Assembly (NCBI GenBank): GCA_022824945.1 | Contig: JAJDYX010000048.1 | Coordinates: 1-43,588 of the forward strand | Reading direction: 5' to 3' | Source of the DNA: Candidatus Latescibacterota bacterium | GTDB taxonomy: Bacteria > Latescibacterota > UBA2968 | DNA length: 43,588 bases | Shown here: positions 25,903-34,453 of the stretch, in pieces | How the letters are laid out: each line of letters starts with the position of its first letter | Position numbering within the stretch: position 1 is the stretch's first letter | The notes under the pieces: model-generated | Databases searched by the model: none | What the model was told of the DNA's origin: nothing | Seen by the model: only the letters and a program-made list of their open reading frames with translations | Translations under genes and position numbers: made by a program

Positions 25903-26721
25903 ATGACCGCAGATTGCCCCACAACCCCTGAAGACATCGCGCAATATCAAAAAAAGGGATTCATCAGCTATCCCAACTTCTTCTCTCCCGAAGACCTCCG
26001 GGAACTGGCAGACGCGCTCGACCACGCCGTAGAAATCAACCGCGCCAGAATCAAAGGCGCAGAAAACGCGGGACGAGGCAGACCCGAATACGAACTCGTA
26101 TTTAACCAAATGGTCAACCTCTGGACCGACTATGCAGGCGCACGAAAAATTGCCCTGAACAAACGCCTCGCAGAATCCGCTCGCCGACTATCACAAGCCA
26201 AACAAATCCGCATCTATCACGACCACGCACTCATAAAACCACCCGGCGTCAAAAGCCGGGAAACCAACTGGCACCAGGACTTCCCGTACTGGTCTGGCAT
26301 GGACCGCTCGGGCGCACTCTCCGCCTGGATCGCCATCGATGATGTCTATGTCAAAAACGGCTGCATGCACTTCGTCCCCGGAAGCCACAAATTCGGCAAA
26401 CAAGAAGGCATAAGCCTGACCACTCAGGGCGAAAGCATCGTCCAAAAAATGAAAGAACGCGGACACCAGGTCGCCGAACCGGAAACCATAGAACTGCCAG
26501 CCGGCGGCGTCACTTTCCACCACGGATGCAACTTCCACTATGCGGGACCTAACCTCAGCAACAAACCCCGCCGCGCATTCGCCATCATCTACATCCCCGA
26601 CTACGTCCTATTCACCGGCAAAAATGACGCAGCGGGCGCACAAGACGAAATGGAAATCGGCAAACCCTGGGATCACCCCCTGCATCCCGTCATAATGGAG
26701 GCCAAAAATGTTGACCCCTGA
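25903..26721 (+). CDS. Phytanoyl-CoA dioxygenase (PhyH) family protein with canonical iron site
   Basis: The 272 residues show His124 and Asp126 in TNWHQDFPYW, distal His212 in CNFHYAGPN and Arg223 or Arg224 for 2-oxoglutarate. AWIAIDDVYVKNGCMHFVPGSHK is the family block. The protein resembles the phytanoyl-CoA and ectoine hydroxylase branch. TGGAGGAACAGCA precedes the ATG. The last 14 bases overlap the next PhyH gene, whose Shine-Dalgarno site (ATGGAGG) lies inside this one, so the two dioxygenases are translationally coupled and may work together. Confidence 0.92.
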   Translation: MTADCPTTPEDIAQYQKKGFISYPNFFSPEDLRELADALDHAVEINRARIKGAENAGRGRPEYELVFNQMVNLWTDYAGARKIALNKRLAESARRLSQAKQIRIYHDHALIKPPGVKSRETNWHQDFPYWSGMDRSGALSAWIAIDDVYVKNGCMHFVPGSHKFGKQEGISLTTQGESIVQKMKERGHQVAEPETIELPAGGVTFHHGCNFHYAGPNLSNKPRRAFAIIYIPDYVLFTGKNDAAGAQDEMEIGKPWDHPLHPVIMEAKNVDP

Positions 26722-27658
26722 ACAATGCGAATCATACCAGCGCAATGGCTATCTCTTAGTCCCCGACCTCTTCTCAAAAGAGCAATTGGCACCCGCGCTC
26801 GAAGTCGCAGAACAAAATGCCTACGGCAAATCTCACGAAGCATTCAACGCCGAAATAGACGCCCATCCCGAAATTGCAGAAACACTCATCAGACCAAAAG
26901 GCCGCCGCAGCTTTGGCGGACCCCGCGCGCAATTTCACGACATCCCAACGGGTATTGACGCCATTGACCGCACCCTTGAACACGAACCATTTTTAGACGC
27001 CCTATCCCAACTCTTAGACACACCTGACCTCCACTACCACCACGGCTTTGTCTATGCCCGCAGCGGACGCTTAGACCGGGGAACCCCTAAAGAACCCTGG
27101 CAGGGCTTCCACATCGACTGGGCAAAACCCCTGCTGCCCCCACACCCGGAATGGCAACGCTATGGCCACATCCAGGCCTGGGTTTATCTAACCGACAACG
27201 ACGCAGACTGCGCCCCGGTCCGCGTATTGCCCGGCGCACACAGCAAAATGAACAAACTCATCCGCGACCCAATAGGCACAGAACACGCATCTTATCGCTT
27301 TGACGACATCCGCGAACTCCCTTACAAATTCGAACCCGTCACCGCCGAGGGAAAAACCGGAACCGTACTCTTTTACAGCTCACACACGCCCCATTCAGCC
27401 CAGGCATTCACCAACCCCAGAAAACAGCGCGCAGTCCTCTTCTACGCCGTGGGCCGCAGAGACACCAGCACCTGGACACTCACGGAGAAACGAGACATAC
27501 AAGAACGCGGACGCCTGCGCCCCTTCCTGACAAAAACCACCGCAAGAGTACGCAGTCTCTTTGGCTGGCCCAACCCCGGCGACGACTTCTACACGCCAGA
27601 AACGCTTCACCTCATTAAAAACGCCTACCCAGAAATGGACCTCAGCCCATACTATTAA
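26708..27658 (+). CDS. Phytanoyl-CoA dioxygenase (PhyH) family protein with canonical iron site
   Basis: The 316 residues carry His135 and Asp137 in GFHIDWAKP, a distal His at 226 or 229 in SSHTPHSAQ, and Arg241. The block VYLTDNDADCAPVRVLPGAHSK has Ala where most relatives have Ser. The sequence differs strongly from the overlapping partner at 25903, so the pair did not arise by recent duplication and probably has different substrates. The gene ends 12 bases before a sulfatase. It is the last PhyH gene of the C-rich series. Confidence 0.91.
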   Translation: MLTPEQCESYQRNGYLLVPDLFSKEQLAPALEVAEQNAYGKSHEAFNAEIDAHPEIAETLIRPKGRRSFGGPRAQFHDIPTGIDAIDRTLEHEPFLDALSQLLDTPDLHYHHGFVYARSGRLDRGTPKEPWQGFHIDWAKPLLPPHPEWQRYGHIQAWVYLTDNDADCAPVRVLPGAHSKMNKLIRDPIGTEHASYRFDDIRELPYKFEPVTAEGKTGTVLFYSSHTPHSAQAFTNPRKQRAVLFYAVGRRDTSTWTLTEKRDIQERGRLRPFLTKTTARVRSLFGWPNPGDDFYTPETLHLIKNAYPEMDLSPYY

Positions 27659-27670
27659 GGAACATCGCCT

Positions 27671-29413
27671 ATGACAGAACGCCCCAACGTGATCCTGATC
27701 TTAACCGACGATCAGGGATATGGGGATCTAAGATGCACGGGCAATCCCGTATTAAAAACGCCACATCTGGACCAGTTATACGACCAGAGCGTGCGCTTGA
27801 CCGATTACCACGTAGATGCCATGTGCTCGCCCACAAGAGCCGCGCTCATGACCGGGCGATATGCCGCGCGCACCGGCGTGTGGAGCACCCTGCGGGGCCG
27901 ATATATCATGCGCCGGGACGAAATCACCATCGCCGACGCATTTGCGGACTCGGGCTATCGCACTGGCATCTTTGGCAAATGGCATCTGGGCGACAACTAT
28001 CCCTATCGCCCTTTTGACCGGGGATTTCGAGAATCCCTGAGCTTTGGCGGCGGCGTAGTAGGAGAAATCCCCGACCACTGGGACAACGACAACTTCACCG
28101 CCACATATCTCCGAAACGGCGCACCCGAACAGCACGCCTGTTATTGCACAGACGTATGGTTCAACGAAGCCATGCAATTTATGGCGGCGGATGAAACCCC
28201 ATTCTTCTGTTACATCTCCACCAACGCCCCCCATGGCCCATTCAACGTACACGAAAAATACAGCGCGCCGTATTTGCAACAGGGCATACCGAAACAGCGC
28301 GCGCGATTCTACGGCATGATCGCAAACATCGACGAAAACATCGGACGCCTCCGCCAGTGGCTCGCGGACAATAACCTGACAGAAAACACCATACTGATCT
28401 TCATGGGAGACAACGGCACAGCCCAGGGAACGGGAATAACCGCGGAGGGATTTCCAACAGATGGATATAACGCGGGCATGCGCGGCAAAAAAACGTGGGT
28501 CTATGACGGCGGCCATCGCAACGCGTGTTTCATACACTGGCCCGCCGGAAAATTGACAGACGGACGCGATATTGATCATCTAACCGCACACATCGACATC
28601 ATGCCCACATTGATCGACCTCTGCGAACTGAACCCACCAGACGCAAAACTCGACGGCACAAGCCTCACACCCCTATTGAACAACGCCTCTAACAACTGGC
28701 CCGCACGCACCCTATTCGTACACCAGCAACAAATTGATCACCCCAAAAAATACAAAGACTTCGCCGCCATGACCGACCGCTGGCGACTCGTACACACGGG
28801 AACATGGCGCGATCCACAATACGAACTATACGACCACAAACGCGACCCCGAGCAAAAATACGACATAGCAGAACACCATCTCGATATCGTGCAAACACTG
28901 CGCGAAGCGTATGAAAATTGGTGGACAGACATCTCCCGGCGATTTGGCGAATACAGCGAAATCCCAATCGGATCCAACCATGAAAACCCCACAACACTAA
29001 CCGCGCACAGTTGGCACGGAAAAGAAGGCATATACAGCCAGCGGCATGTGCGCCAAAAAGAGCGAGACAACGGATACTGGGCCATCGACATCGAACAAGA
29101 CGGAGAATACGAATTCGAACTCCGCCGCTGGCCCGTTGAAATCGACACACCCATCTGTGCCGCACTACCGGGCAGAACCGGCGTACCTTATGTAGATGAT
29201 CTATTACCGGGAGAAGCACTCGCCATCAAAACAGCAAAACTACAAGTAGGCGATATCGTCCAACAAAAAGCAGTTGGCGAAGAAGACAAATACATCCCCT
29301 TTCAATTATCACTCAAAAAAGGCTCAACCCGCGTACAGACCTATTTTGACGATGGCATTGACGCGCCACCTGGAGCCTACTATGTTTATATAAAGAGAAT
29401 CAGCCCCGCTTAG
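27671..29413 (+). CDS. Type I sulfatase, arylsulfatase A-like, with C-terminal beta-domain
   Basis: The 580 residues begin with RPNVILILTDDQGYGDL, carry DAMCSPTRAALMTGRYAAR with Cys52 as the formylglycine residue, then GKWHLGDNYP and FMGDNGTAQG. This set is typical of arylsulfatase A-type enzymes. Beyond about residue 440 a beta-rich domain (YWAIDIEQDGEYEFELRRWP and onward) resembles a small carbohydrate-binding fold seen in related sulfatases. There is no signal peptide, so it is probably cytoplasmic. It closes the continuous catabolic run; the toxin-antitoxin genes follow after 64 bases. A stem of six pairs (AGCCCC/GGGGCT) overlaps its stop but has no T-run. Confidence 0.94.
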   Translation: MTERPNVILILTDDQGYGDLRCTGNPVLKTPHLDQLYDQSVRLTDYHVDAMCSPTRAALMTGRYAARTGVWSTLRGRYIMRRDEITIADAFADSGYRTGIFGKWHLGDNYPYRPFDRGFRESLSFGGGVVGEIPDHWDNDNFTATYLRNGAPEQHACYCTDVWFNEAMQFMAADETPFFCYISTNAPHGPFNVHEKYSAPYLQQGIPKQRARFYGMIANIDENIGRLRQWLADNNLTENTILIFMGDNGTAQGTGITAEGFPTDGYNAGMRGKKTWVYDGGHRNACFIHWPAGKLTDGRDIDHLTAHIDIMPTLIDLCELNPPDAKLDGTSLTPLLNNASNNWPARTLFVHQQQIDHPKKYKDFAAMTDRWRLVHTGTWRDPQYELYDHKRDPEQKYDIAEHHLDIVQTLREAYENWWTDISRRFGEYSEIPIGSNHENPTTLTAHSWHGKEGIYSQRHVRQKERDNGYWAIDIEQDGEYEFELRRWPVEIDTPICAALPGRTGVPYVDDLLPGEALAIKTAKLQVGDIVQQKAVGEEDKYIPFQLSLKKGSTRVQTYFDDGIDAPPGAYYVYIKRISPA

Positions 29414-29477
29414 CCATCTGGGGCTACACAATCACATCTCGCTTTTCGAGGTTTATATATCGAGAAAGGAGATCATA

Positions 29478-29726
29478 ATGCAGACCAGACTCACATTGCA
29501 GATGGATGATAAATTGGTTGCACTGGCCAAAGCACATGCAAAGAAACGCGGAAAGTCGGTTTCACAACTCGTTGCAGATTATTTCAGTATGTTGGAAAAG
29601 ATGGAAAAGAAACCGCCATCAAAAGAAAAATACGGCCCGATCACAGAGTCTATGATTGGACTTTTAGAAGGGGCGCAAGTCAATGAGGAAGATTATTATC
29701 GCTATCTGGAGAAAAAATATCGATGA
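29478..29726 (+). CDS. DUF6364-like antitoxin (ribbon-helix-helix type)
   Basis: The 82 residues start with an RHH-like strand and helices (TRLTLQMDDKLVALAKAHAKKRGKSVSQLVADYF), the form of the DUF6364 antitoxins that pair with PIN toxins. The tail is charged and probably wraps the toxin. GAAAGGAGA precedes the ATG. ATGA overlap links it to the PIN gene at 29723. Antitoxins of this type usually repress their own promoter. Base use is clearly more T- and A-rich than in the catabolic genes on both sides, which points to separate acquisition. Confidence 0.87.
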   Translation: MQTRLTLQMDDKLVALAKAHAKKRGKSVSQLVADYFSMLEKMEKKPPSKEKYGPITESMIGLLEGAQVNEEDYYRYLEKKYR

Positions 29727-30163
29727 AGATTCTTTTTGATACGAATATTATTCTCGATGTCTGGCTCAAACGTCAGCCTTTTTTTGACGCCTCTGTTCAA
29801 ATGTTCACCAATGTGGAAACAGGTCGAGTAACGGGTTATCTTTGTGCAACAACTGTGACCACACTTTTTTATATCGCTCGCAAAGAAATCGGAATACAGT
29901 CAACATTTCAGGCTATCAAAAAATTATTGGATATGTTTGACGTTGCGCCTGTAAACCGGTCGGTATTAAGATCAGCTACTGACGGCAGCTTTTCAGATTT
30001 TGAAGATGGTGTTTTATATGAATCTGCTCGCCTTGTTGGGGCTGATTTTATTGTTACGCGCAATATGTCTGATTTTGAAAAAGCCGAGATACCTGCTTAT
30101 TCTCCAGATGATTTGAATGCATTAATAAATTTGCGCGACACAGAAGGAGTGGATACAAAATGA
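29723..30163 (+). CDS. PIN-domain toxin (VapC-like ribonuclease)
   Basis: The 146 residues have the PIN pattern: Asp6 in LFDTNIILD, an acidic centre in SFSDFEDGVLYESA, and the C-terminal VTRNMSDF. These acidic residues bind Mg2+ or Mn2+ for RNA cleavage. It is the toxin of the pair with the gene at 29478. Its last codons (RDTEGVDTK) extend beyond the usual end of such proteins and run through the Shine-Dalgarno sequence GAAGGAG of the following enolase-family gene. The stop overlaps that gene's ATG. It appears to have been inserted just upstream of an existing gene. Composition is AT-rich like the antitoxin. Confidence 0.88.
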   Translation: MKILFDTNIILDVWLKRQPFFDASVQMFTNVETGRVTGYLCATTVTTLFYIARKEIGIQSTFQAIKKLLDMFDVAPVNRSVLRSATDGSFSDFEDGVLYESARLVGADFIVTRNMSDFEKAEIPAYSPDDLNALINLRDTEGVDTK

Positions 30164-31299
30164 AAATCACCGATCTACACGTCATGCGTATGGGCACACC
30201 GGGAAAGGGTGGAGGGACAAACTGGACATTTGTGAAAATCGAAACCGACGCCGGCATATACGGACTGGGCGAAGCCAGTTTGCAATACAAAGACGAAGGA
30301 CTAATAGCGGAATTTGGAGCCTTCAAGCGATTTCTAATCGGCAAAAACCCCTTTGAAATCGAGCGACTATGGACCTCGCTATATCGGCGCGTCACCTGGT
30401 CTGGCGGGCCCGTAACCACCAGTGCCATCAGCGCCATTGACCTCGCGCTGTGGGACATCAAAGGCAAGGCACTCGGCGTACCCGTATATGAACTGCTCGG
30501 CGGCAAATCCCACGACAAAATACGCATGTACGCCAACGGCTGGCTCAGAAAGGGATACACACCTGAAGGCATTGCCGAAGGCGTAAAACAGGTCGTAGAT
30601 CAGGGCTATACAGCGTTAAAATTCTATCCCTTTCGCGGCGAACAAGTCGCAAAAATCGACCGAATAGAACACGGCGTCGCACTCGTAGAAGTCGCGCGAG
30701 AAACCGCCGGACCGCAGGTCGAAATCGGCATTGACATACGCGCGCGATTAAACATCTGGAGCGCGCGCCGGGTCGCACAAGCACTCGAACCATACAACAT
30801 CGCCTGGATGGAAGAACCCATCTTATGGGACAACCCCGAAGCCCTCGCGCAATTTGCCCACGAAGTGCGCGTACCCATTGCAACCGGCGAACAACTGTAC
30901 ACCCGCTGGGGATTCCGCTCCCTATTAGAACTAAACGCCGTGGGCATCATCCAGCCGGACATCTGTCACGCGGGCGGCATCACCGAACTGAAAAAAATCG
31001 CAGCAATGGCCGAAACCTATTACGTAACCGTCGCACCACACAACTCCAACGGACCAATCTCCACCATCGCCAGCCTGCATCTGGACCTCTGCATACACAA
31101 CAGCCTGATGCAGGAAATATTCCTATCGTCCATCGGCCTCTACAACGAAGTCCTCACACAACCTATCGAAGTAATCGACGGCTATTGCGTTCCGCCCGAA
31201 GGACCTGGCTGGGGCGTAGATTTGAAAGAAGACGTCATAGCAAAACATCCCCCCAAATCATTTACACCCATAGAATCAGAACCTTATGTAGAATTTTGA
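30160..31299 (+). CDS. Mandelate racemase/enolase superfamily protein, probable sugar-acid dehydratase
   Basis: The 379 residues have the enolase-superfamily capping domain (1-125) and barrel. Metal ligands are visible as Asp192 (GIDIRAR), Glu218 or Glu219 (WMEEP) and Glu244 (TGEQL). The general base/acid set is His294 (APHNSNGP) with Asp267 (QPDICH), and Lys154 (KFYPF) stands on the other face. This pattern fits galactonate or related sugar-acid dehydratases, but the acid His of true galactonate dehydratase is Arg here (DIRARL), so the substrate is open. Such an enzyme would turn an aldonic acid from the cluster's dehydrogenases into a 2-keto-3-deoxy acid. Its GAAGGAG site lies in the toxin gene and its start overlaps the toxin stop. 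Confidence 0.9.
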   Translation: MKITDLHVMRMGTPGKGGGTNWTFVKIETDAGIYGLGEASLQYKDEGLIAEFGAFKRFLIGKNPFEIERLWTSLYRRVTWSGGPVTTSAISAIDLALWDIKGKALGVPVYELLGGKSHDKIRMYANGWLRKGYTPEGIAEGVKQVVDQGYTALKFYPFRGEQVAKIDRIEHGVALVEVARETAGPQVEIGIDIRARLNIWSARRVAQALEPYNIAWMEEPILWDNPEALAQFAHEVRVPIATGEQLYTRWGFRSLLELNAVGIIQPDICHAGGITELKKIAAMAETYYVTVAPHNSNGPISTIASLHLDLCIHNSLMQEIFLSSIGLYNEVLTQPIEVIDGYCVPPEGPGWGVDLKEDVIAKHPPKSFTPIESEPYVEF

Positions 31300-31324
31300 T
31301 ATACTACTTTCCACAGGAGAAACC

Positions 31325-32734
31325 ATGGCAATACAACTACCCGAAGGACCTTTTAAACCGAATTGGGACTCACTCTCAAATTATCGCGTTCCCGACTGGT
31401 ATCAGAACGACAAATTCGGCATCTTCATTCACTGGGGCGTGTATTCAGTACCCGCTTATGGAAGCGAATGGTACCCCCGCAACATGTATCAACAAGGCTC
31501 CAAAGAATTCGCGCACCACGTAGCGACCCATGGCGAACACACAAAATTTGGATACAAAGACTTCATCCCCATGTTCAAAGCGGAAAATTACGACCCCGAC
31601 CACTGGGCAGACTTATTCCGCAGAGCTGGCGCCCGCTTTGTCGTTCCCGTAGCCGAGCATCACGATGGATTTGCCATGTACGACACCGACCTATCGGACT
31701 GGTGTGCGAGCAAAATGGGACCCAAACGCGATCTAATTGGCGAACTCGCCGAAGCAGTCCGCAAACAATGGCTGGTATTTGGCGTATCGACGCACCGCGC
31801 AGAACACTGGTGGTTCATGGATGGCGGGATGCAATTTGATTCAGACGTACAGGACGGACAATACGCGGGCTTATACGGACCCGCGCAACCGAGGGATAGC
31901 CAGCCCAACGAAGAATTCTTAGACGACTGGCTCGCGCGCACCTGCGAACTCGTCGATAAATATCACCCGCAAATCGTGTGGTTTGACTGGTGGATACAAG
32001 AACCTGCTTTCTCGTCTTACGTACAGCGTTTTGCAGCCTATTATTACAACCGCGGAGCCGAATGGGATCGCGGTGTCGCGATCAATTACAAACACGGGAC
32101 CTTTCCCCCAGAAGCCGCAGTTTACGACATCGAACGCGGGCAATTAGACGACATCAACCCCCACTTCTGGCAAACCGACACCTGCGTAGCGAGAAAATCC
32201 TGGGGATATATCGAAGATGAACGGGGATACAAAAGCACCTCGCAACTAATCGGCGACCTTGTAGATATCGTAAGCAAAAACGGCGCACTCTTGCTCAACG
32301 TAGGCCCCCGCGCCGATGGTACGATCCCCGAAGAAGAAGAGGCACTGCTACTCGCAATCGGCAAATGGTTAAACATAAACGGCGAAGCGATCTACGACTC
32401 GCGCCCCTGGAAAGTATTTGGCGAAGGCCCAACAGAAGTCACAACAGGTTCATTCACCGACACAAAGCGACAGATGTTTACCGAACGCGACATCCGCTTC
32501 ACCACGCGCGGAGACATCCTCTACGCAACCGTATTGGCAATACCTGAAAAAAATGAAGTAACAATCCAATCGCTCGGTTCTTCCCTGCGTCTGCTAACCG
32601 AACAAATCGACAAAGTCGAACTATTGGGAGCAGGATCGTTAAAATGGTCGCAAACAATGCGCGGATTAAAAGTCCAACTCCCCTCAGAAAAACCATGCGA
32701 ACACGCACTCGTCTTAAAAATCACGCCAAAGTAA
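31325..32734 (+). CDS. Alpha-L-fucosidase, GH29
   Basis: The 469 residues contain the GH29 landmarks KFGIFIHWGVYSVPAYGSEWY (29-50), the AEHHDGFAMYD motif (111-120) and the nucleophile strand VWFDWWI with Asp221. A C-terminal beta-sandwich begins around residue 350. It would release L-fucose from a fucosylated oligosaccharide with retention of configuration. No signal peptide is present, whereas most GH29 enzymes are exported, so the substrate must be taken up first. ACAGGAGAA precedes the ATG, 25 bases after the dehydratase gene. With three sulfatases nearby, a sulfated fucose-containing glycan is a reasonable, unproven target. Confidence 0.93.
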   Translation: MAIQLPEGPFKPNWDSLSNYRVPDWYQNDKFGIFIHWGVYSVPAYGSEWYPRNMYQQGSKEFAHHVATHGEHTKFGYKDFIPMFKAENYDPDHWADLFRRAGARFVVPVAEHHDGFAMYDTDLSDWCASKMGPKRDLIGELAEAVRKQWLVFGVSTHRAEHWWFMDGGMQFDSDVQDGQYAGLYGPAQPRDSQPNEEFLDDWLARTCELVDKYHPQIVWFDWWIQEPAFSSYVQRFAAYYYNRGAEWDRGVAINYKHGTFPPEAAVYDIERGQLDDINPHFWQTDTCVARKSWGYIEDERGYKSTSQLIGDLVDIVSKNGALLLNVGPRADGTIPEEEEALLLAIGKWLNINGEAIYDSRPWKVFGEGPTEVTTGSFTDTKRQMFTERDIRFTTRGDILYATVLAIPEKNEVTIQSLGSSLRLLTEQIDKVELLGAGSLKWSQTMRGLKVQLPSEKPCEHALVLKITPK

Positions 32735-32807
32735 GGGCGTGTCCTGTCCCTCCCGTTAGTGGAACAGGCGTTCAAATGCCGCTTTTACAAAATAGGAAAC
32801 CTGCGTC

Positions 32808-34382
32808 ATGCGCTTTTTTAACACGACCGGGCCGGTGGTAGCTGAGGATCACTACTGCATCCCACCCTTAAAACGGCTCGACCTCACCGAGGTTCGGCAA
32901 CTTATCCGCGACAAACGCTACTTCGTCCTGCACGCGCCCCGGCAGACAGGCAAGACTTCTGCTCTGCTGGCCCTGCGCGACCTGCTCAACGCCGAGGGCA
33001 ACTACCGTTGCGTGTACGTCAATATCGAAAGTGCCCAAGCCCTGCGCGAAGATGTGGAACGGGCGATGCAGGTCATCTTGGGCGATCTGGCTTCTTGGGC
33101 GCGTTTGACGTTAAGCGACGAATTTTTGACCGAGAATTGGTCTGGCATCTTCGCTGAGTTCGGCGCAGGTGCGCTACGCGAGGTGTTAACGCGCTGGGCA
33201 CAGGCCGATCCGAAACCGCTGGTGCTGCTCATCGATGAGATCGACTCCTTGATCGGCGATACGCTGTTGGCCGTACTGCGGCAACTCAGAGCGGGTTATG
33301 TTCTGCGTCCGATGAATTTTCCGCAAAGCGTGGTGCTGTGCGGGGTGCGCGATGTACGTGATTACCGTATCCAATCCACCGCAGAGAACGCAATTATCGC
33401 GGGTGGCAGCGCGTTCAACATTCGAGCTGAATCCCTGCGCCTGGGCGACTTTTCGCCGGACGAGGTGCATACACTCCTATCGCAACACACCGAGACAACC
33501 GGACAGATATTCGCTGAGGACGCACAGAACGAGATATGGAAACTGACGCGGGGACAGCCGTGGCTCGTGAACGCTTTGGCTTATGAAACCTGTTTTAAGA
33601 ACAAGAGCGGACGAGATCGCAGCCAACCCATCACAGCCGAGGCGATATGCGACGCACGGGAGCAACTCATCCTGCGTCGAGAGATACACCTCGACCAGTT
33701 GGCCGACAAGCTCAAGGAAGACCGCGTGCGGCGCGTCGTTGAGCCGCTACTGAGCGGCGGTGAGGAACGCCACTTCACTGACCGCGACCTGGAGTATGTG
33801 CAGGATCTCGGTCTTGTAGCTCAAGATCTGCCGTACCGCATTGCCAATCCCATCTACGCCGAAGTCGTGCCCCGCGAACTGACGTGGGTGGTGCAAGGGG
33901 AGTTTGAGCAGGAAACCGCCTGGTACGTCAATGACGATGGCAGCCTGAATGTGGTCAAACTGATGAACGAGTTCCAGACCTTCTTCCGCGAGCACTCAGA
34001 GCATTGGGTGAGACGATTTCAATACCAGGAGGCGGGTCCACAGTTGTTATTGCAGGCGTTTTTGCAGCGCATTTTGAACAGCGGTGGACGCATTGAGCGG
34101 GAGTATGGCCTTGGGCGGATGCGTACGGATCTATTGATCGTCTGGCCGCAGGGCAATCAGACGCACAAGATTGTGATTGAGTGCAAAATTCTCCACAAGA
34201 GCCTGGAACAGACCATTGCCGATGGCCTGAAACAGACCGCGGAGTACATGGATCGCTGCGATGCGGAGGCGGGGCATCTGGTGGTCTTTGATCGTCGAGA
34301 AGACAGACGTTGGGAGGAGAAGGTTTTCCACCGTCGCCAAGTATCGGAAAGCGGCGTGGAGATCGATATTTGGGGCATGTGA
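32808..34382 (+). CDS. AAA-like ATPase with C-terminal PD-(D/E)XK nuclease-like domain
   Basis: The 524 residues start with a P-loop ATPase: Walker A APRQTGKTS (43-51) and Walker B LVLLIDEID (138-146). The C-terminal 120 residues have the nuclease pattern with Asp441 (RTDLLIVW) and Glu458-x-Lys460 (IVIECKI), as in DUF1703-like ATPase-nuclease proteins. Members of this group are scattered, often in many copies per genome. Their role is unknown, with mobile-element or defence functions suggested. AGGAAACCTGCGTC precedes the ATG. Base use differs sharply from both neighbours: the coding strand is G-rich with frequent GTG, TTG and CTG codons, while the catabolic genes are C- and A-rich. It looks like an insertion between the GH29 and GH32 genes. 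Confidence 0.88.
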   Translation: MRFFNTTGPVVAEDHYCIPPLKRLDLTEVRQLIRDKRYFVLHAPRQTGKTSALLALRDLLNAEGNYRCVYVNIESAQALREDVERAMQVILGDLASWARLTLSDEFLTENWSGIFAEFGAGALREVLTRWAQADPKPLVLLIDEIDSLIGDTLLAVLRQLRAGYVLRPMNFPQSVVLCGVRDVRDYRIQSTAENAIIAGGSAFNIRAESLRLGDFSPDEVHTLLSQHTETTGQIFAEDAQNEIWKLTRGQPWLVNALAYETCFKNKSGRDRSQPITAEAICDAREQLILRREIHLDQLADKLKEDRVRRVVEPLLSGGEERHFTDRDLEYVQDLGLVAQDLPYRIANPIYAEVVPRELTWVVQGEFEQETAWYVNDDGSLNVVKLMNEFQTFFREHSEHWVRRFQYQEAGPQLLLQAFLQRILNSGGRIEREYGLGRMRTDLLIVWPQGNQTHKIVIECKILHKSLEQTIADGLKQTAEYMDRCDAEAGHLVVFDRREDRRWEEKVFHRRQVSESGVEIDIWGM

Positions 34383-34453
34383 TGGCATCCCTGTGCCCGA
34401 ACCTCCGAACCACACTGCTGGAATATTGATCTAATGCGAAAGGACAAAATACC

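Noticed and set aside
29407..29440. AGCCCC/GGGGCT stem at the end of the third sulfatase gene.
   Set aside because: Six pairs with a 12-base loop and no T-run are too weak to call a terminator.
32750..32778. Imperfect CCTGT/ACAGG hairpin after the GH29 gene, considered as a terminator or insertion end.
   Set aside because: The stem is short with a mismatch, there is no T-run, and no matching copy is seen at the other side of the ATPase-nuclease gene.
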